DNA from: Rhodococcus sp. 06-462-5
GTDB lineage: Bacteria > Actinomycetota > Actinomycetes > Mycobacteriales > Mycobacteriaceae
Direction of reading: 5' to 3'
Length of the DNA: 64,000 nt
NCBI RefSeq assembly: GCF_002258315.1
Contig: NZ_NOYD01000008.1
Coordinates: forward strand, 1-64,000
Numbering within the stretch: position 1 is the stretch's first letter; each line of letters starts with the position of its first letter. The position numbers and the translations under genes were made by a program. Positions 1 to 8,457 of the stretch are shown one piece after another. The notes beneath the pieces were generated by a model. The model was not told where the DNA came from, did no database searches, and saw only the letters and a list, made by a program, of their open reading frames with translations.

Positions 1-448
1 CCGCACCGGCGGCGTCGAGTCCCCGCAGAATTTCGTTCTGATCGCCGGGCGGCACGTCGTTCCAGCTCGGCGCGGTGGTCATTTCGGTGCGCAGACCCTC
101 GACCGATGCGGCGCGATCGGAGATTCCGGTTTGCTCCAGCGCATCGATCGACGGCAGAAACTGGGTGCAGGTTTGCTGGTAGAGCGCTTCACCGGTGACG
201 CCTGAGGTTGCGTCGGTCGGAGCAGCAGGCTCGGCAGCAGGCGGCGGCTCGGAAGCGGGAGCCGGCTCGGGCGCGGGCGAGCGCGCGTCGACCGTGGTGG
301 TTGCGGGGACTGTCGTGGAAGTCGCAGTCGTCGTCGGTGCGGCGACGGTGGTGCTCGACGCTTCCTCGGTCGACGGGTCGTTGCCACATCCGGCAACCGA
401 GACGGCGACGATCAGCCCGAGCAATCCGGTCGCGATTTTTCCGTTCAT
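1..448 (-). CDS. putative lipoprotein, C-terminus outside window
   Basis: The reading frame starts at ATG 448 and runs off the left edge, so about 149 residues are visible. Residues 5-20 are a hydrophobic signal ending in the lipobox V-A-G-C, which puts the lipidated cysteine at residue 21. A low-complexity Thr/Ala/Pro/Glu linker follows to about residue 75, then a folded-looking segment with one cysteine. This is the usual layout of a surface lipoprotein whose C-terminal domain is tethered away from the membrane. It lies 23 bp downstream of another lipoprotein gene on the same strand. I do not recognise the C-terminal domain and no function can be given. Confidence 0.75.
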   Translation of the reverse strand, partial: MNGKIATGLLGLIVAVSVAGCGNDPSTEEASSTTVAAPTTTATSTTVPATTTVDARSPAPEPAPASEPPPAAEPAAPTDATSGVTGEALYQQTCTQFLPSIDALEQTGISDRAASVEGLRTEMTTAPSWNDVPPGDQNEILRGLDAAGA

Positions 449-471
449 CGCAACTGTGTACCACCTGCGGC

Positions 472-1386
472 TCAAAGCAGGGTCTGCGCACGTCCGGTGA
501 TGGTGCTCAGCGCCGTCGACCAGGCGAGGTTCTTCGGGTCGAGGAACGCTCCGTGGCCGGCACCGGGCAGCACGACGAGCTCGGGATCGGTACTGCCTGC
601 CTTCGTGGCGGCGTCGACGTAGACGCGGCTCTGGTTCACCGAGACGGTTTGATCGGCGTCACCGTGCAGCGCGGTCAGTGGAACGTCGAGGGGGAGGTAT
701 TCGATGGGTGAGGCGATCTTGTAGCGTCCGGGCACCTCGTTCGGCATGCCGCCGAGGAAGGCAGGCACGAACTTGTCGCCGCCGATGTCGGCTGCCCGCT
801 TCATGTCGAAGACGCCGGCCATGATTGTGGCGCTGCGGGGCTTGATCTTCGGTTCTGCTCCGGGCGCATCGACCGGCATCAGGTGTCGAGCAGCAACCCA
901 TGCGGCGAGTTGGCCACCGGCCGAATGTCCGGCGACGTGGACGCGATCGAGATCGAGTCGCCCGTCTGCCGCACCCTGTACGACGGTTGCCAGTGCCTCG
1001 GTGGCGTCGTCGACGTCGGAGAGGGTGTTGGCCCAGTTGTTCGGGCCACGTCGGTACTCGACGTTCCACACGGCGATGCCCTCGTCGGCGATGGCCGTCG
1101 ACATCTGCTGGAAGTAGGACAGGTCGAGGTCTTCCTGCCATCCGCCGCCGTGAATCATCACCACCACCGGGAGCGAGGTGGCGTTGTTGTCGGGGAGGTA
1201 CAGGTCGCCGATGTTGTCCGGTTCGTATCCGTACTTCAGTCGGATGGGATCCCCGGCCGGGCCCGATACCGGTTGCAGCGCAGCCGAATACGTCTCGGCG
1301 GTACTCGGTGAGGAGTCGGTGTCGGCCGAACTGCAGCCGACCAACGCGACCGTCAGCAGACCGGAGAGGAAATGACGACGATTCAC
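472..1386 (-). CDS. alpha/beta hydrolase, Tat-type lipoprotein
   Basis: The product is an esterase-like alpha/beta hydrolase of about 304 residues. H-G-G-G-W near residue 79 forms the oxyanion hole, G-H-S-A-G-G carries the nucleophile Ser near 155, and the late G-D-A-D-Q and G-A-G-H-G segments supply the acid and His. This is the hormone-sensitive-lipase/BD-FAE type layout. The N-terminus reads V-N-R-R-H-F-L then a hydrophobic run ending L-V-G-C, so it looks like a twin-arginine-exported lipoprotein. GTG 1386 is preferred because it overlaps the TGA of the upstream PHP gene as GTGA; an upstream ATG at 1404 would lie inside that gene. The substrate is unknown. Confidence 0.85.
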   Translation of the reverse strand: MNRRHFLSGLLTVALVGCSSADTDSSPSTAETYSAALQPVSGPAGDPIRLKYGYEPDNIGDLYLPDNNATSLPVVVMIHGGGWQEDLDLSYFQQMSTAIADEGIAVWNVEYRRGPNNWANTLSDVDDATEALATVVQGAADGRLDLDRVHVAGHSAGGQLAAWVAARHLMPVDAPGAEPKIKPRSATIMAGVFDMKRAADIGGDKFVPAFLGGMPNEVPGRYKIASPIEYLPLDVPLTALHGDADQTVSVNQSRVYVDAATKAGSTDPELVVLPGAGHGAFLDPKNLAWSTALSTITGRAQTLL

Positions 1387-2402
1387 GCGCGCTGCGCCGT
1401 CCACTCGAGCAGTTCGGTGAGGGGCCAGGTGTTGATCACGCGCTCGGCAGGCACACCCTGCGCTCCGGCGCGGATGCAGCCGTAGCCCTGCCAGTCGAGC
1501 TGGCCTGGTGCGTGGGCGTCGGTGTCGATGGAGAACAGGCAGTCGCGCTCGAGGGCGATGTCGATCAGTCGCTCGGGGGGATCCTGGCGCTCGGGTCTGG
1601 CATTGATCTCCACCGCGGTGCCGAACTGGCGGCAGCCCTCGAACACCACTGGGGCGTCGAACGTCGATTCGGGTCGGGTGCCGCGGCCACCTTCGACGAG
1701 CCGTCCGGTGCAGTGGCCGAGGACGTCGACATGCGGGTTGGCGATGGCGGTGACCATGCGCTTGGTCATCGTCTTGGAGTCGGCTCGCAGGTTGGAGTGC
1801 ACGCTCGCCACCACCACGTCCAGCTCGGCGAGCAGACCCTCGTCCTGGTCGAGGGATCCGTCGTCGAGAATGTCGACTTCGATTCCGGTGAGGATGCGGA
1901 ACGGTGCGAGCCGCTCGTTGAGCTCGGCGATCACGTCGAGCTGTGCGCGCAGGCGCTCGGCGGTGAGGCCGTTGGCGACCTTGAGGCGCGGGGAATGATC
2001 GGTGAGAGCGCAGTATTCGTGGCCGAGCCGCGCGGCGGTGCGCATCATCTCCTCGATGGGGCTGCCGCCGTCGGACCAGTTGGAATGGGTGTGCAGATCG
2101 CCCTTCAGCGCGGCGCGAAGTTCGTTGTCGCCGATGGGTTCTGCCGCGTCTCGTCGCTCGCGGAGATAGTCCGGGACGTCCTGAGTCAGAGCCTGGCGAA
2201 TGATCAGCGAGGTCTTGGCTCCGATACCGGTCAGCGAGGACCAGCTGTCTGCCTTCTCGTGCTCGGATCGTTGTGCGGGCGTGAGAGATTCGACGACATC
2301 TGCGGCCCGGCGGTAGGCCTTGACGCGATGGGTGTCCGCGCGAGAGCGTTCGAGCCAGAAACCGATCTCTCGAAGTGCGTCCACCGGATCCATGCGGTCC
2401 AT
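1383..2402 (-). CDS. PHP-domain phosphoesterase with N-terminal HhH region (PolX-like C-terminal half)
   Basis: The N-terminal ~100 residues resemble the helix-hairpin-helix region of family X polymerases, with L-T-G-I-G-A-K-T. The rest is a PHP metal-dependent phosphoesterase domain with the ordered metal motifs D-L-H-T-H-S, A-L-T-D-H-S, V-H-S-N and D-T-D-A-H. It resembles the C-terminal half of bacterial PolX without the polymerase palm, so phosphatase or 3'-5' nuclease activity is plausible. The start is uncertain: GTG 2423, ATG 2402 and ATG 2393 are all in frame, and none has a strong ribosome-binding site. It is translationally coupled (GTGA) to the downstream hydrolase gene. Confidence 0.8.
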   Translation of the reverse strand: MDRMDPVDALREIGFWLERSRADTHRVKAYRRAADVVESLTPAQRSEHEKADSWSSLTGIGAKTSLIIRQALTQDVPDYLRERRDAAEPIGDNELRAALKGDLHTHSNWSDGGSPIEEMMRTAARLGHEYCALTDHSPRLKVANGLTAERLRAQLDVIAELNERLAPFRILTGIEVDILDDGSLDQDEGLLAELDVVVASVHSNLRADSKTMTKRMVTAIANPHVDVLGHCTGRLVEGGRGTRPESTFDAPVVFEGCRQFGTAVEINARPERQDPPERLIDIALERDCLFSIDTDAHAPGQLDWQGYGCIRAGAQGVPAERVINTWPLTELLEWTAQRA

Positions 2403-2513
2403 TGTGCCTGGCGGTACCGACACGTGTTCACGGGGTAAACGGACAAAACTCTCAGGGAGTTACCAGGTCGCTCACTCCCCATCGGCTTGAAGCTGCAACT
2501 ACCATCGGCAGTC

Positions 2514-3203
2514 ATGACCAAGAAATGGTGGATCGTAGGAGTAGTTGTCGTCGCCGTGGTGGCGCTCGGGCTGTACTTCGGCCCCAAGATCTATGCATCG
2601 CTGCAAGAAGACGACGCCCCGGCAGCATCGGTGTCCACCTCGGGCGCGCAAGCCGCCAGCACCGAGAGCATCGATGGACGGTGGATCGTCACCCCAGGTG
2701 ACGCTGCGAACGCGACCGCCGCGGGCTACACCGTCGACGAGCTGCTCAACGGGTCCGATGTCACCGTCGTCGGGTCGACGACCGAGGTCGCGGGCAACGT
2801 CGTCATCGCCGACGACACCCTCACCGAGGGGCAGGTGGTCGTCATGACCAACTCGATCAGTACCGACAGTGATCGTCGTGACAGCCAGTTCCGCGGCAAC
2901 ATCTTCGACACCGCCACCTACCCGACGGCGACGTTCAACATCGACTCGCCCATCGATCTGTCCTCGCTGCCCAAGGACGGCACCACCGAAACCGTCACCG
3001 CCGAGGGCACTTTGACGCTCAAGGATCAGACGCGTCCGGTCTCGGTGGAGATGGAGGTGCTGCAGTCCGGTGACACGCTCATCGCGTCGGGCGCAATTCC
3101 CACCACGTGGACCGATTACGGCATCGAACCGCCGTCGCTCGGCTTCGTCACTGTCGAGGGCTCGGGAACCGTCGACTTCCTGATCAATCTGAGTCAGCAG
3201 TAG
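2514..3203 (+). CDS. YceI-family protein, membrane-anchored
   Basis: A Lys-Lys start is followed by a single hydrophobic helix (residues 4-25), then an extracytoplasmic YceI-type lipocalin-like beta-barrel. Typical YceI features are F-R-G-N-I-F-D, the segment Y-P-T-A-T-F-N, and the repeated T-L-T-L-K-D-Q-T-R-P-V strand. The family binds isoprenoid or other lipophilic ligands, but the ligand here is unknown. ATG 2514 is chosen over the in-frame TTG 2487 because it begins directly at the charged/hydrophobic anchor. The 3' end overlaps the convergent membrane hydroxylase gene by 20 bp. Confidence 0.85.
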   Translation: MTKKWWIVGVVVVAVVALGLYFGPKIYASLQEDDAPAASVSTSGAQAASTESIDGRWIVTPGDAANATAAGYTVDELLNGSDVTVVGSTTEVAGNVVIADDTLTEGQVVVMTNSISTDSDRRDSQFRGNIFDTATYPTATFNIDSPIDLSSLPKDGTTETVTAEGTLTLKDQTRPVSVEMEVLQSGDTLIASGAIPTTWTDYGIEPPSLGFVTVEGSGTVDFLINLSQQ

Positions 3204-4089
3204 CGCGTTCTCTCGCGGTCGCAGGCGACCATCCCGGCGGTCCGACGAGATATCCGACGCGTTCCTTCCACGACCGCGATGCCGCAACGTCCCGCGCGAT
3301 GTTGCGGTATTCGTGTGTCTGGAGGGTCCAGATGTTGAACGTGTCGACAGGCTTGGTGAGTCCGTAGTTGGGTCGCTCGACCTCCTCGGCGTACGTGCCG
3401 AACAGGCGGTCCCAGATGATGAGGATGCCGCCGTAGTTCTTGTCCAGATACTGCGGATCGCGGCCGTGATGGACGCGGTGATGCGAGGGCGTGTTGAAGA
3501 CGAACTCGAACGGACGCGGCAGTCGGTCGATGCGCTCGGTGTGCACCCAGAACTGGTAGACGAGGTTGATCGAGAAGCCGACGAACACCATCCACGGCGG
3601 CATGCCGAGCAGGGGGAGCGGTAGCCACATGATGACCTCGCCGCTGTTGTTCCACTTCTGTCGCAGCGCCGCCGCGAAGTTGAAGTATTCGCTCGAATGA
3701 TGGGCCTGATGCGTCGCCCAGATCAGTCGGGTTCGATGCGCGATGCGGTGATAGCCGTAGAACAGCAGGTCGACGCCCAGGATCAGGATCACCCACGTGT
3801 ACCAGGCGTCGGCCGGAAGATGCCACGGCGCGACGTAGACGTAGATCGCCGTGTAGCCGACCAGCGCCAACGCCTTCCAGGCCGTTGTGGTCGCGATGGA
3901 CACCAGTCCCATGCTCAGGCTCGAGCGCGCATCCCGAGCCGAATAGCTACCCCGCTCACCGTCTTCGAGCTTCGCGGCCGCAATCCACTCGATCGCCAAC
4001 AGCAGTGCGAACGCGGGAATGGCCAGCGCGACGGGATCGCGCAGCGGTTCGGGCAGTGCATTCCACGCCGAACCGATCCACTCGCTCAT
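3184..4089 (-). CDS. sterol desaturase/fatty acid hydroxylase family protein
   Basis: This is an integral membrane di-iron protein of about 301 residues. The histidine clusters of the fatty-acid-hydroxylase superfamily are present in order: H-R-I-A-H, H-Q-A-H-H and H-R-V-H-H. They lie between hydrophobic segments, and an E-Y-F-N-F segment follows the second cluster. Members hydroxylate or desaturate lipids at the membrane using O2; the substrate cannot be read from sequence. ATG 4089 is supported by GGGAGG 7 nt upstream. Longer in-frame starts would run into the divergent SOUL gene. Confidence 0.85.
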   Translation of the reverse strand: MSEWIGSAWNALPEPLRDPVALAIPAFALLLAIEWIAAAKLEDGERGSYSARDARSSLSMGLVSIATTTAWKALALVGYTAIYVYVAPWHLPADAWYTWVILILGVDLLFYGYHRIAHRTRLIWATHQAHHSSEYFNFAAALRQKWNNSGEVIMWLPLPLLGMPPWMVFVGFSINLVYQFWVHTERIDRLPRPFEFVFNTPSHHRVHHGRDPQYLDKNYGGILIIWDRLFGTYAEEVERPNYGLTKPVDTFNIWTLQTHEYRNIARDVAASRSWKERVGYLVGPPGWSPATARERATADSD

Positions 4090-4158
4090 CGAACCTCCCG
4101 CGTGACAATTAGAGGTTGAGTGTAACGCTTCCTGGCCGGTTTCCCCACGGCTCGTACC

Positions 4159-4830
4159 GTGGAAGGGGCATCGGCCGAAAGAGCGGAGTCGAACTTGTTG
4201 CAGAAAATCGCGTTCACGATCGGACAGGTGGTCGAGTCGGCGTTGGGTGTCGTCGGTATCCGAGTCGGTACCGAGGAACCGCCGCACACGAGCCGTCGAC
4301 TGACCGATGCGGTGGAGATCCGTCGTTACGAACCACGCATCGCGGCGCAGACCATCGTCGACGCCGATGAGGAAGAGGCACGGCAGGAGGGTTTCCGCCG
4401 CCTGGCTCGATACATCTTCGGTGGGAACGGGGGCAAGAAACGGGTCGCGATGACCGCTCCCGTCAGTCAATCACCGGCAGGGTCGCAGAAGATCGCCATG
4501 ACTGCGCCGGTATCGAGTACACCCGGCAGCGACGGGTGGGTTGTTCGGTTCTTCATGCCGTCCGAGTGGACGATGGACACGCTGCCCGAGTCCGACGACG
4601 ACCGCGTGACGTTGACGGAGGTTCCGGCGGAGACGGTCGCCGTACTGCGTTTCAGCGGTGGCCGCGGCCGAGGCGACGTCCAACCGCAGATCGCGGCGTT
4701 GACCGATGCGTTGCGTGCCGAGGGCATCGAGATGCTGGGTGAGCCGATGACCTGGTTCTACGATCCTCCCTGGACCTTGCCACCGTTGCGTCGTAACGAG
4801 GTGGTCGTGGCGATACCGGACGGTTCATGA
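4159..4830 (+). CDS. SOUL family heme-binding protein
   Basis: The protein shows the SOUL/HBP signature: two K-x-A-M-T-A-P-V repeats in the middle and a C-terminal Y-D-P-P-W-T-L-P segment. SOUL proteins bind heme or tetrapyrrole and are mostly soluble. An N-terminal stretch (about residues 15-35) is only mildly hydrophobic. The start is unsure: GTG 4159 gives 223 residues, while TTG 4195 or 4198, preceded by GCGGAG, would shorten it by 12-13 residues. It is divergent from the membrane hydroxylase gene. Confidence 0.8.
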   Translation: MEGASAERAESNLLQKIAFTIGQVVESALGVVGIRVGTEEPPHTSRRLTDAVEIRRYEPRIAAQTIVDADEEEARQEGFRRLARYIFGGNGGKKRVAMTAPVSQSPAGSQKIAMTAPVSSTPGSDGWVVRFFMPSEWTMDTLPESDDDRVTLTEVPAETVAVLRFSGGRGRGDVQPQIAALTDALRAEGIEMLGEPMTWFYDPPWTLPPLRRNEVVVAIPDGS

Positions 4831-4860
4831 CACGTCGGGGTGGTCAGGTGAACACTCGCT

Positions 4861-4886
4861 AATTCCCTACTGCGATGGTAGGAATT
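4861..4886. promoter_or_regulatory. imperfect palindrome over the Rrf2 gene ribosome-binding site (putative autoregulatory operator)
   Basis: The 26 bp read AATTCC(c)TAC - TGCGATG - GTA-GGAATT. The six outer bases pair perfectly and a further TAC/GTA pairs if one C is bulged. The right arm overlaps the purine-rich ribosome-binding sequence and ends 4 bp before GTG 4891. Rrf2 regulators commonly repress their own promoters by binding AT-flanked palindromes, so this is the obvious candidate site. Binding is inferred. Confidence 0.45.
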
Positions 4887-4890
4887 GAAC

Positions 4891-5349
4891 GTGCACATCA
4901 CGGCCAAGGCGGACTATGCGGTTCGCACGCTTGTCGAACTCGCGGCGGTCGGTGGGCAGCGGCCCGCGAAGGCCGAGGCGCTGGCCTTGGCGCAGGGCAT
5001 ACCGCACAAGTTTCTCGAATCGGTGCTCTCGGATCTGCGTCGCGCAGATCTCGTGTGCAGTAGACGGGGACCCGACGGCGGCTACTGGCTCGCGCGGGAG
5101 GCGTCGGACATTTCTGTTGCCGATGTGATGAGGGCCGTCGAGGGCCCGTTGGCGTCGGTGCGCGGTCAACGGCCCGAGGACGCGGAGTATTCCGGTCCGG
5201 CCGAGCCGCTCACCCGGGTGTGGCTGGCCGTACGCGTCAATCTGCGTGCAGTGCTCGAGGCGGTGTCGCTGGCGGACATCGTCGAGAACGACCTGCCGGA
5301 CTTCGTCGGGGAACTGATCAGCGAGCCGACCGCGTGGGCGCGTCGATGA
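4891..5349 (+). CDS. Rrf2 family transcriptional regulator
   Basis: A 152-residue winged-helix regulator opening with the family-typical H-I-T-A-K-A-D-Y-A-V-R, followed by the recognition helix region and the wing R-R-G-P-D-G-G-Y. The three clustered cysteines that hold the Fe-S cluster in IscR/NsrR are absent; only one cysteine is seen, just before the wing. It therefore probably does not carry a canonical Fe-S cluster. GTG 4891 fits the family N-terminus better than the in-frame TTG 4885. A palindrome lies over its ribosome-binding site. The target genes are unknown. Confidence 0.85.
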   Translation: MHITAKADYAVRTLVELAAVGGQRPAKAEALALAQGIPHKFLESVLSDLRRADLVCSRRGPDGGYWLAREASDISVADVMRAVEGPLASVRGQRPEDAEYSGPAEPLTRVWLAVRVNLRAVLEAVSLADIVENDLPDFVGELISEPTAWARR

Positions 5350-5391
5350 CCTGAGTCACATCCTGTGCCGGCTGTGGCGGGATCGACAAAA

Positions 5392-5428
5392 TTGCACACC
5401 ACTGCAAACTTGCAGAACAGTGCAAGTT
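5392..5428. promoter_or_regulatory. tandem TetR-type operators upstream of TetR-MMPL unit
   Basis: Two palindromes of the same design lie 18 bp apart centre to centre. Site 1 is TTGCA-N6-TGCAA (5392-5407). Site 2 is AACTTGCA-N6-TGCAAGTT (5407-5428), with 8-bp perfect arms. Site 2 ends 16 bp before the TetR start codon at 5445. Tandem sites nearly two helical turns apart fit two TetR dimers on one DNA face. Repression of the TetR-MMPL operon is inferred. Confidence 0.7.
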
Positions 5429-5444
5429 CCGTAGGTTGGTAAGC

Positions 5445-6074
5445 GTGACTTCTCCGACGGGCCTTCGTGATCTGAAGAAGGCCGCCACCCGCGACGCCCT
5501 CGGCATGGCCGCTGTGCGTCTGGGCAAGGAGCACGGCTTCGACGCGGTCACCGCCGACGCCATCGCGCACGAAGCGGGAGTCTCCACCCGCACGTTCCAC
5601 AACTACTTCTCCAACAAGGAAGAAGCAGTTCTCCACCACATCGAAGTGTCTGCCCTCGAATGGTTCGAGCTCCTGCGCGCCAGGCCGTCGACCGAACCGA
5701 TCTGGGACTCGTTGCGGCACATCGCAATCAACCTCGTCGCGGACCCCGGCCGGGATCTGGACGACACCTTCGCAGCAGCGCGGCTGATCGAAGCCAACCC
5801 CGCCCTGATGGCCCGCAAGCTCGAGATGCACCAATCGCTGACCCGCAAACTCGGCGAAGCCATCGCAGAGCGCACCGGCACCGATATCGACACCGACCTC
5901 TACCCCAACCTGCTCCAGATGGCCGTGGGTGGTGCTGTGACCGCCGCTCTGAACATCTGGGTCAACGACTCTGCAGGCGCATCGACGCCGAGGGCCCTCA
6001 TCGAGGACGCCTTCGACCAACTGCGCGCTGGACTTCCCGAGCCGCAACCGTCCGAACCCAACCGAGGAGCTTGA
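5445..6074 (+). CDS. TetR family transcriptional regulator
   Basis: The N-terminal TetR helix-turn-helix spans about residues 13-58, with T-A-D-A-I-A-H-E-A-G-V-S-T-R-T-F-H-N-Y-F. A variable helical ligand-binding domain of 140-odd residues follows. GTG 5445 is taken as the start; the in-frame TTG 5436 has no better ribosome-binding site. It lies just downstream of two matching palindromes and its stop is 2 bp before the MMPL start, so the two genes form one operon. It very likely represses itself and the transporter; the inducer is unknown. Confidence 0.85.
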   Translation: MTSPTGLRDLKKAATRDALGMAAVRLGKEHGFDAVTADAIAHEAGVSTRTFHNYFSNKEEAVLHHIEVSALEWFELLRARPSTEPIWDSLRHIAINLVADPGRDLDDTFAAARLIEANPALMARKLEMHQSLTRKLGEAIAERTGTDIDTDLYPNLLQMAVGGAVTAALNIWVNDSAGASTPRALIEDAFDQLRAGLPEPQPSEPNRGA

Positions 6075-6076
6075 CA

Positions 6077-8365
6077 GTGGCCACCTATCTCTACCGAATC
6101 GGAAGATTCGCGTACCGACGCAAGGGCATCGTCCTCGGACTGTGGCTTGCAATTCTGGTGCTCGCCGGAGTCGGCGCAGCGACGCTGTCCGGTCCCACCG
6201 CGAACTCCTTCAGCATCCCGGGAACGCCCGCGCAGGCTGCACTGGATCTGCAGTCCGAGCGGTTCGGCTCCGCCGAGGATCCGCTGACCGCCGTCAGCGC
6301 CGAGTACGTGTTCCAGGCACCCGACGGGCAGACGCTGGACACTCCGCAGTACACCTCGGCCATCGATGCCAGCATCGCCGAGATCGAGAAGATCGACGCG
6401 GCCAAGCCTGCGGAAGGTGCTCCGGCACTGGCCAATCCGGTCGCGGCCAACCAGTCGATCATCGAGCGGTACACCGAAGCGGCAACGGAGGCCGGGACCC
6501 CGGCCGACCAGGTGGCCGCCGACGCCGCTGCCACGTCACCGCTGAGCCCCAACGGCAACGTCGGCACGGTCACCGTGCCGATCAACGTCGAACTCGCCGA
6601 CGTCACCGACCAGATCCGTACCGAGCTCGACGAGGCCGCGCAGCCCGCTCGTGACGCCGGCCTGACCGTCCTGCTCGGCGGCACCGTCGCGCAGGAGAAC
6701 GTTGCGCCCGGTGGTACGTCGGAAATCGTCGGCCTGGCCGTCGCCGCCGTCGTGCTGCTCATCATGTTCGGATCCGCCGCGGCCGCCAGCTTGCCGCTCA
6801 TCACCGCCATCGTCGGAATCGGTATCTCGAGCCTGGCGATCACCACGGCGTCCGGCTTCGCGAGCCTGTCGTCGTTCACGCCGGTGCTCGCGATCATGAT
6901 CGGTCTGGCTGTCGCGATCGACTACTCGCTGTTCATCCTGGCGCGCTATCGCCACGAACTGACGTTGACGGACGACCGAGAGGAAGCCGTCGGACGGTCC
7001 GTCGGAACCGCGGGCTCGGCCGTGGTGTTCGCCGGTGCCACCGTGCTCATCGCTCTCGTCGCCCTGCGCGTCGTCGGGATTCCGTTCCTGTCCCAGATGG
7101 GCCTCGCCGCAGGTTTCGCGGTGTTCATCGCGGTGCTGATCGCACTGACGTTCCTGCCTGCCATGCTCGGCCTCTACAAGGGCAAGGCCTTCGCGGGCAA
7201 GATCAAGGGCGTCAACACCACCGACCCGGAAGACCCGAACGCCACGCCCACCAACGGACTTCGCTGGGCCCGATTCCTGGTCAAGCGGCCCGCGCTGGGA
7301 CTCATCGGCGGCATCGTGCTGCTCGGTGTCATCGCAGGACCCACCACCGGTCTGTCGCTGGCACTGCCGTCCACCGCGACCGCCGACCCGTCGACGCCTG
7401 CACGTCAGGCCTACGACGTCGTCGACGAGGGCTTCGGACCCGGACGCAACGGCCCACTGCTGGTCATCGCTGACGCCTCAGGCGTCGCCGAGGCCGATCG
7501 GACGGCGTCGTTCGGCAAGGTCGTCGAGACCATCACCGGTCAGTCCGACGTCACCAACGCGCAGATCATCGCCGTCAACGAGGCCGGGGACACCGCACAG
7601 ATCCTGGTCACTCCGTCGTCCTCACCGAACAGTGAGCAGACGAAGAACCTCGTGGCGAATCTGCGCGACGCCGAACCGGGCGTGGTGGCCAGCGACGGCG
7701 TCTCCTACGGAGTCACCGGTCAGACGGCACTCGAGCTCGACGTCTCGGAACGCCTGCAGGACGCGTTGGTTCCGTACCTGGCAGTGGTCGTCGGCTTGGC
7801 CTTCGTACTGCTGATGCTCGTGTTCCGCTCCATCCTGGTGCCGCTGACCGCAACGCTCGGCTTCCTGCTCAGCGTGCTCGCGACCTTCGGTGCCACGGTG
7901 TTCATCTTCCAAGAGGGCGGCCTCGGCCTGATCTCCAACCCACAGCCGATCGTCAGCTTCATGCCGATCTTCCTCATCGGTGTGGTGTTCGGCCTCGCGA
8001 TGGACTACCAGGTGTTCCTCGTCTCGCGCATGCGTGAGGAATTCGTTCACGGAGCTGCCGCCAAGGACGCCGTCGTCAACGGGTTCAAGTACGGCGCACG
8101 CGTGGTCACCTCGGCTGCAGTCATCATGATCTCGGTGTTCGCCGCGTTCATCGCCGAGCCGGACTCGTTCATCAAGTCCATCGGATTCGCGCTCGCCGCT
8201 GCCGTGTTCTTCGACGCGTTCGTCGTGCGGATGGTGCTGATTCCGTCGGTGATGGCCCTGATGGGCGACAAGGCCTGGTGGCTGCCGAAGTGGCTGGACA
8301 AGATCCTGCCCAACGTCGACATCGAAGGTGCCAAACTGAAGACGGCCCCGGAGAAGTCCCGGTAG
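6077..8365 (+). CDS. MMPL family RND transporter
   Basis: A 762-residue RND-type membrane protein built as two repeats, each with one TM helix, a large extracytoplasmic domain and five more TM helices. The proton-relay Asp-Tyr pairs known from MmpL proteins are present in both halves: I-D-Y-S-L-F and M-D-Y-Q-V-F. It resembles the YdfJ/MmpL group that exports lipids or hydrophobic compounds. GTG 6077 has GAGGAG upstream and follows the TetR stop by 2 bp. The cargo is unknown; the TetR partner suggests induced export. Confidence 0.9.
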   Translation: MATYLYRIGRFAYRRKGIVLGLWLAILVLAGVGAATLSGPTANSFSIPGTPAQAALDLQSERFGSAEDPLTAVSAEYVFQAPDGQTLDTPQYTSAIDASIAEIEKIDAAKPAEGAPALANPVAANQSIIERYTEAATEAGTPADQVAADAAATSPLSPNGNVGTVTVPINVELADVTDQIRTELDEAAQPARDAGLTVLLGGTVAQENVAPGGTSEIVGLAVAAVVLLIMFGSAAAASLPLITAIVGIGISSLAITTASGFASLSSFTPVLAIMIGLAVAIDYSLFILARYRHELTLTDDREEAVGRSVGTAGSAVVFAGATVLIALVALRVVGIPFLSQMGLAAGFAVFIAVLIALTFLPAMLGLYKGKAFAGKIKGVNTTDPEDPNATPTNGLRWARFLVKRPALGLIGGIVLLGVIAGPTTGLSLALPSTATADPSTPARQAYDVVDEGFGPGRNGPLLVIADASGVAEADRTASFGKVVETITGQSDVTNAQIIAVNEAGDTAQILVTPSSSPNSEQTKNLVANLRDAEPGVVASDGVSYGVTGQTALELDVSERLQDALVPYLAVVVGLAFVLLMLVFRSILVPLTATLGFLLSVLATFGATVFIFQEGGLGLISNPQPIVSFMPIFLIGVVFGLAMDYQVFLVSRMREEFVHGAAAKDAVVNGFKYGARVVTSAAVIMISVFAAFIAEPDSFIKSIGFALAAAVFFDAFVVRMVLIPSVMALMGDKAWWLPKWLDKILPNVDIEGAKLKTAPEKSR

Positions 8366-8384
8366 TTCCGGCTGCAGGCCGGTC

Positions 8385-8454
8385 GGCCGAAGATTACCCG
8401 CAACACTCGAAAAACGGAGAGACTGTTATCCATGTGTACGAGTAATCTTCGGCC
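8385..8454. promoter_or_regulatory. 13-bp inverted repeat bracketing the ABC exporter promoter
   Basis: GGCCGAAGATTAC (8385-8397) and its exact reverse complement (8442-8454) are separated by 44 bp; the right arm ends 3 bp before ATG 8458. The right arm contains TAATCT, a good -10 hexamer 9 nt before the start codon, and the left arm carries the same hexamer pointing the other way. The message would have almost no leader, and no Shine-Dalgarno sequence is visible. It could be a paired regulator site or a long-looped hairpin. Its role is inferred. Confidence 0.5.
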
Positions 8455-8457
8455 ATC

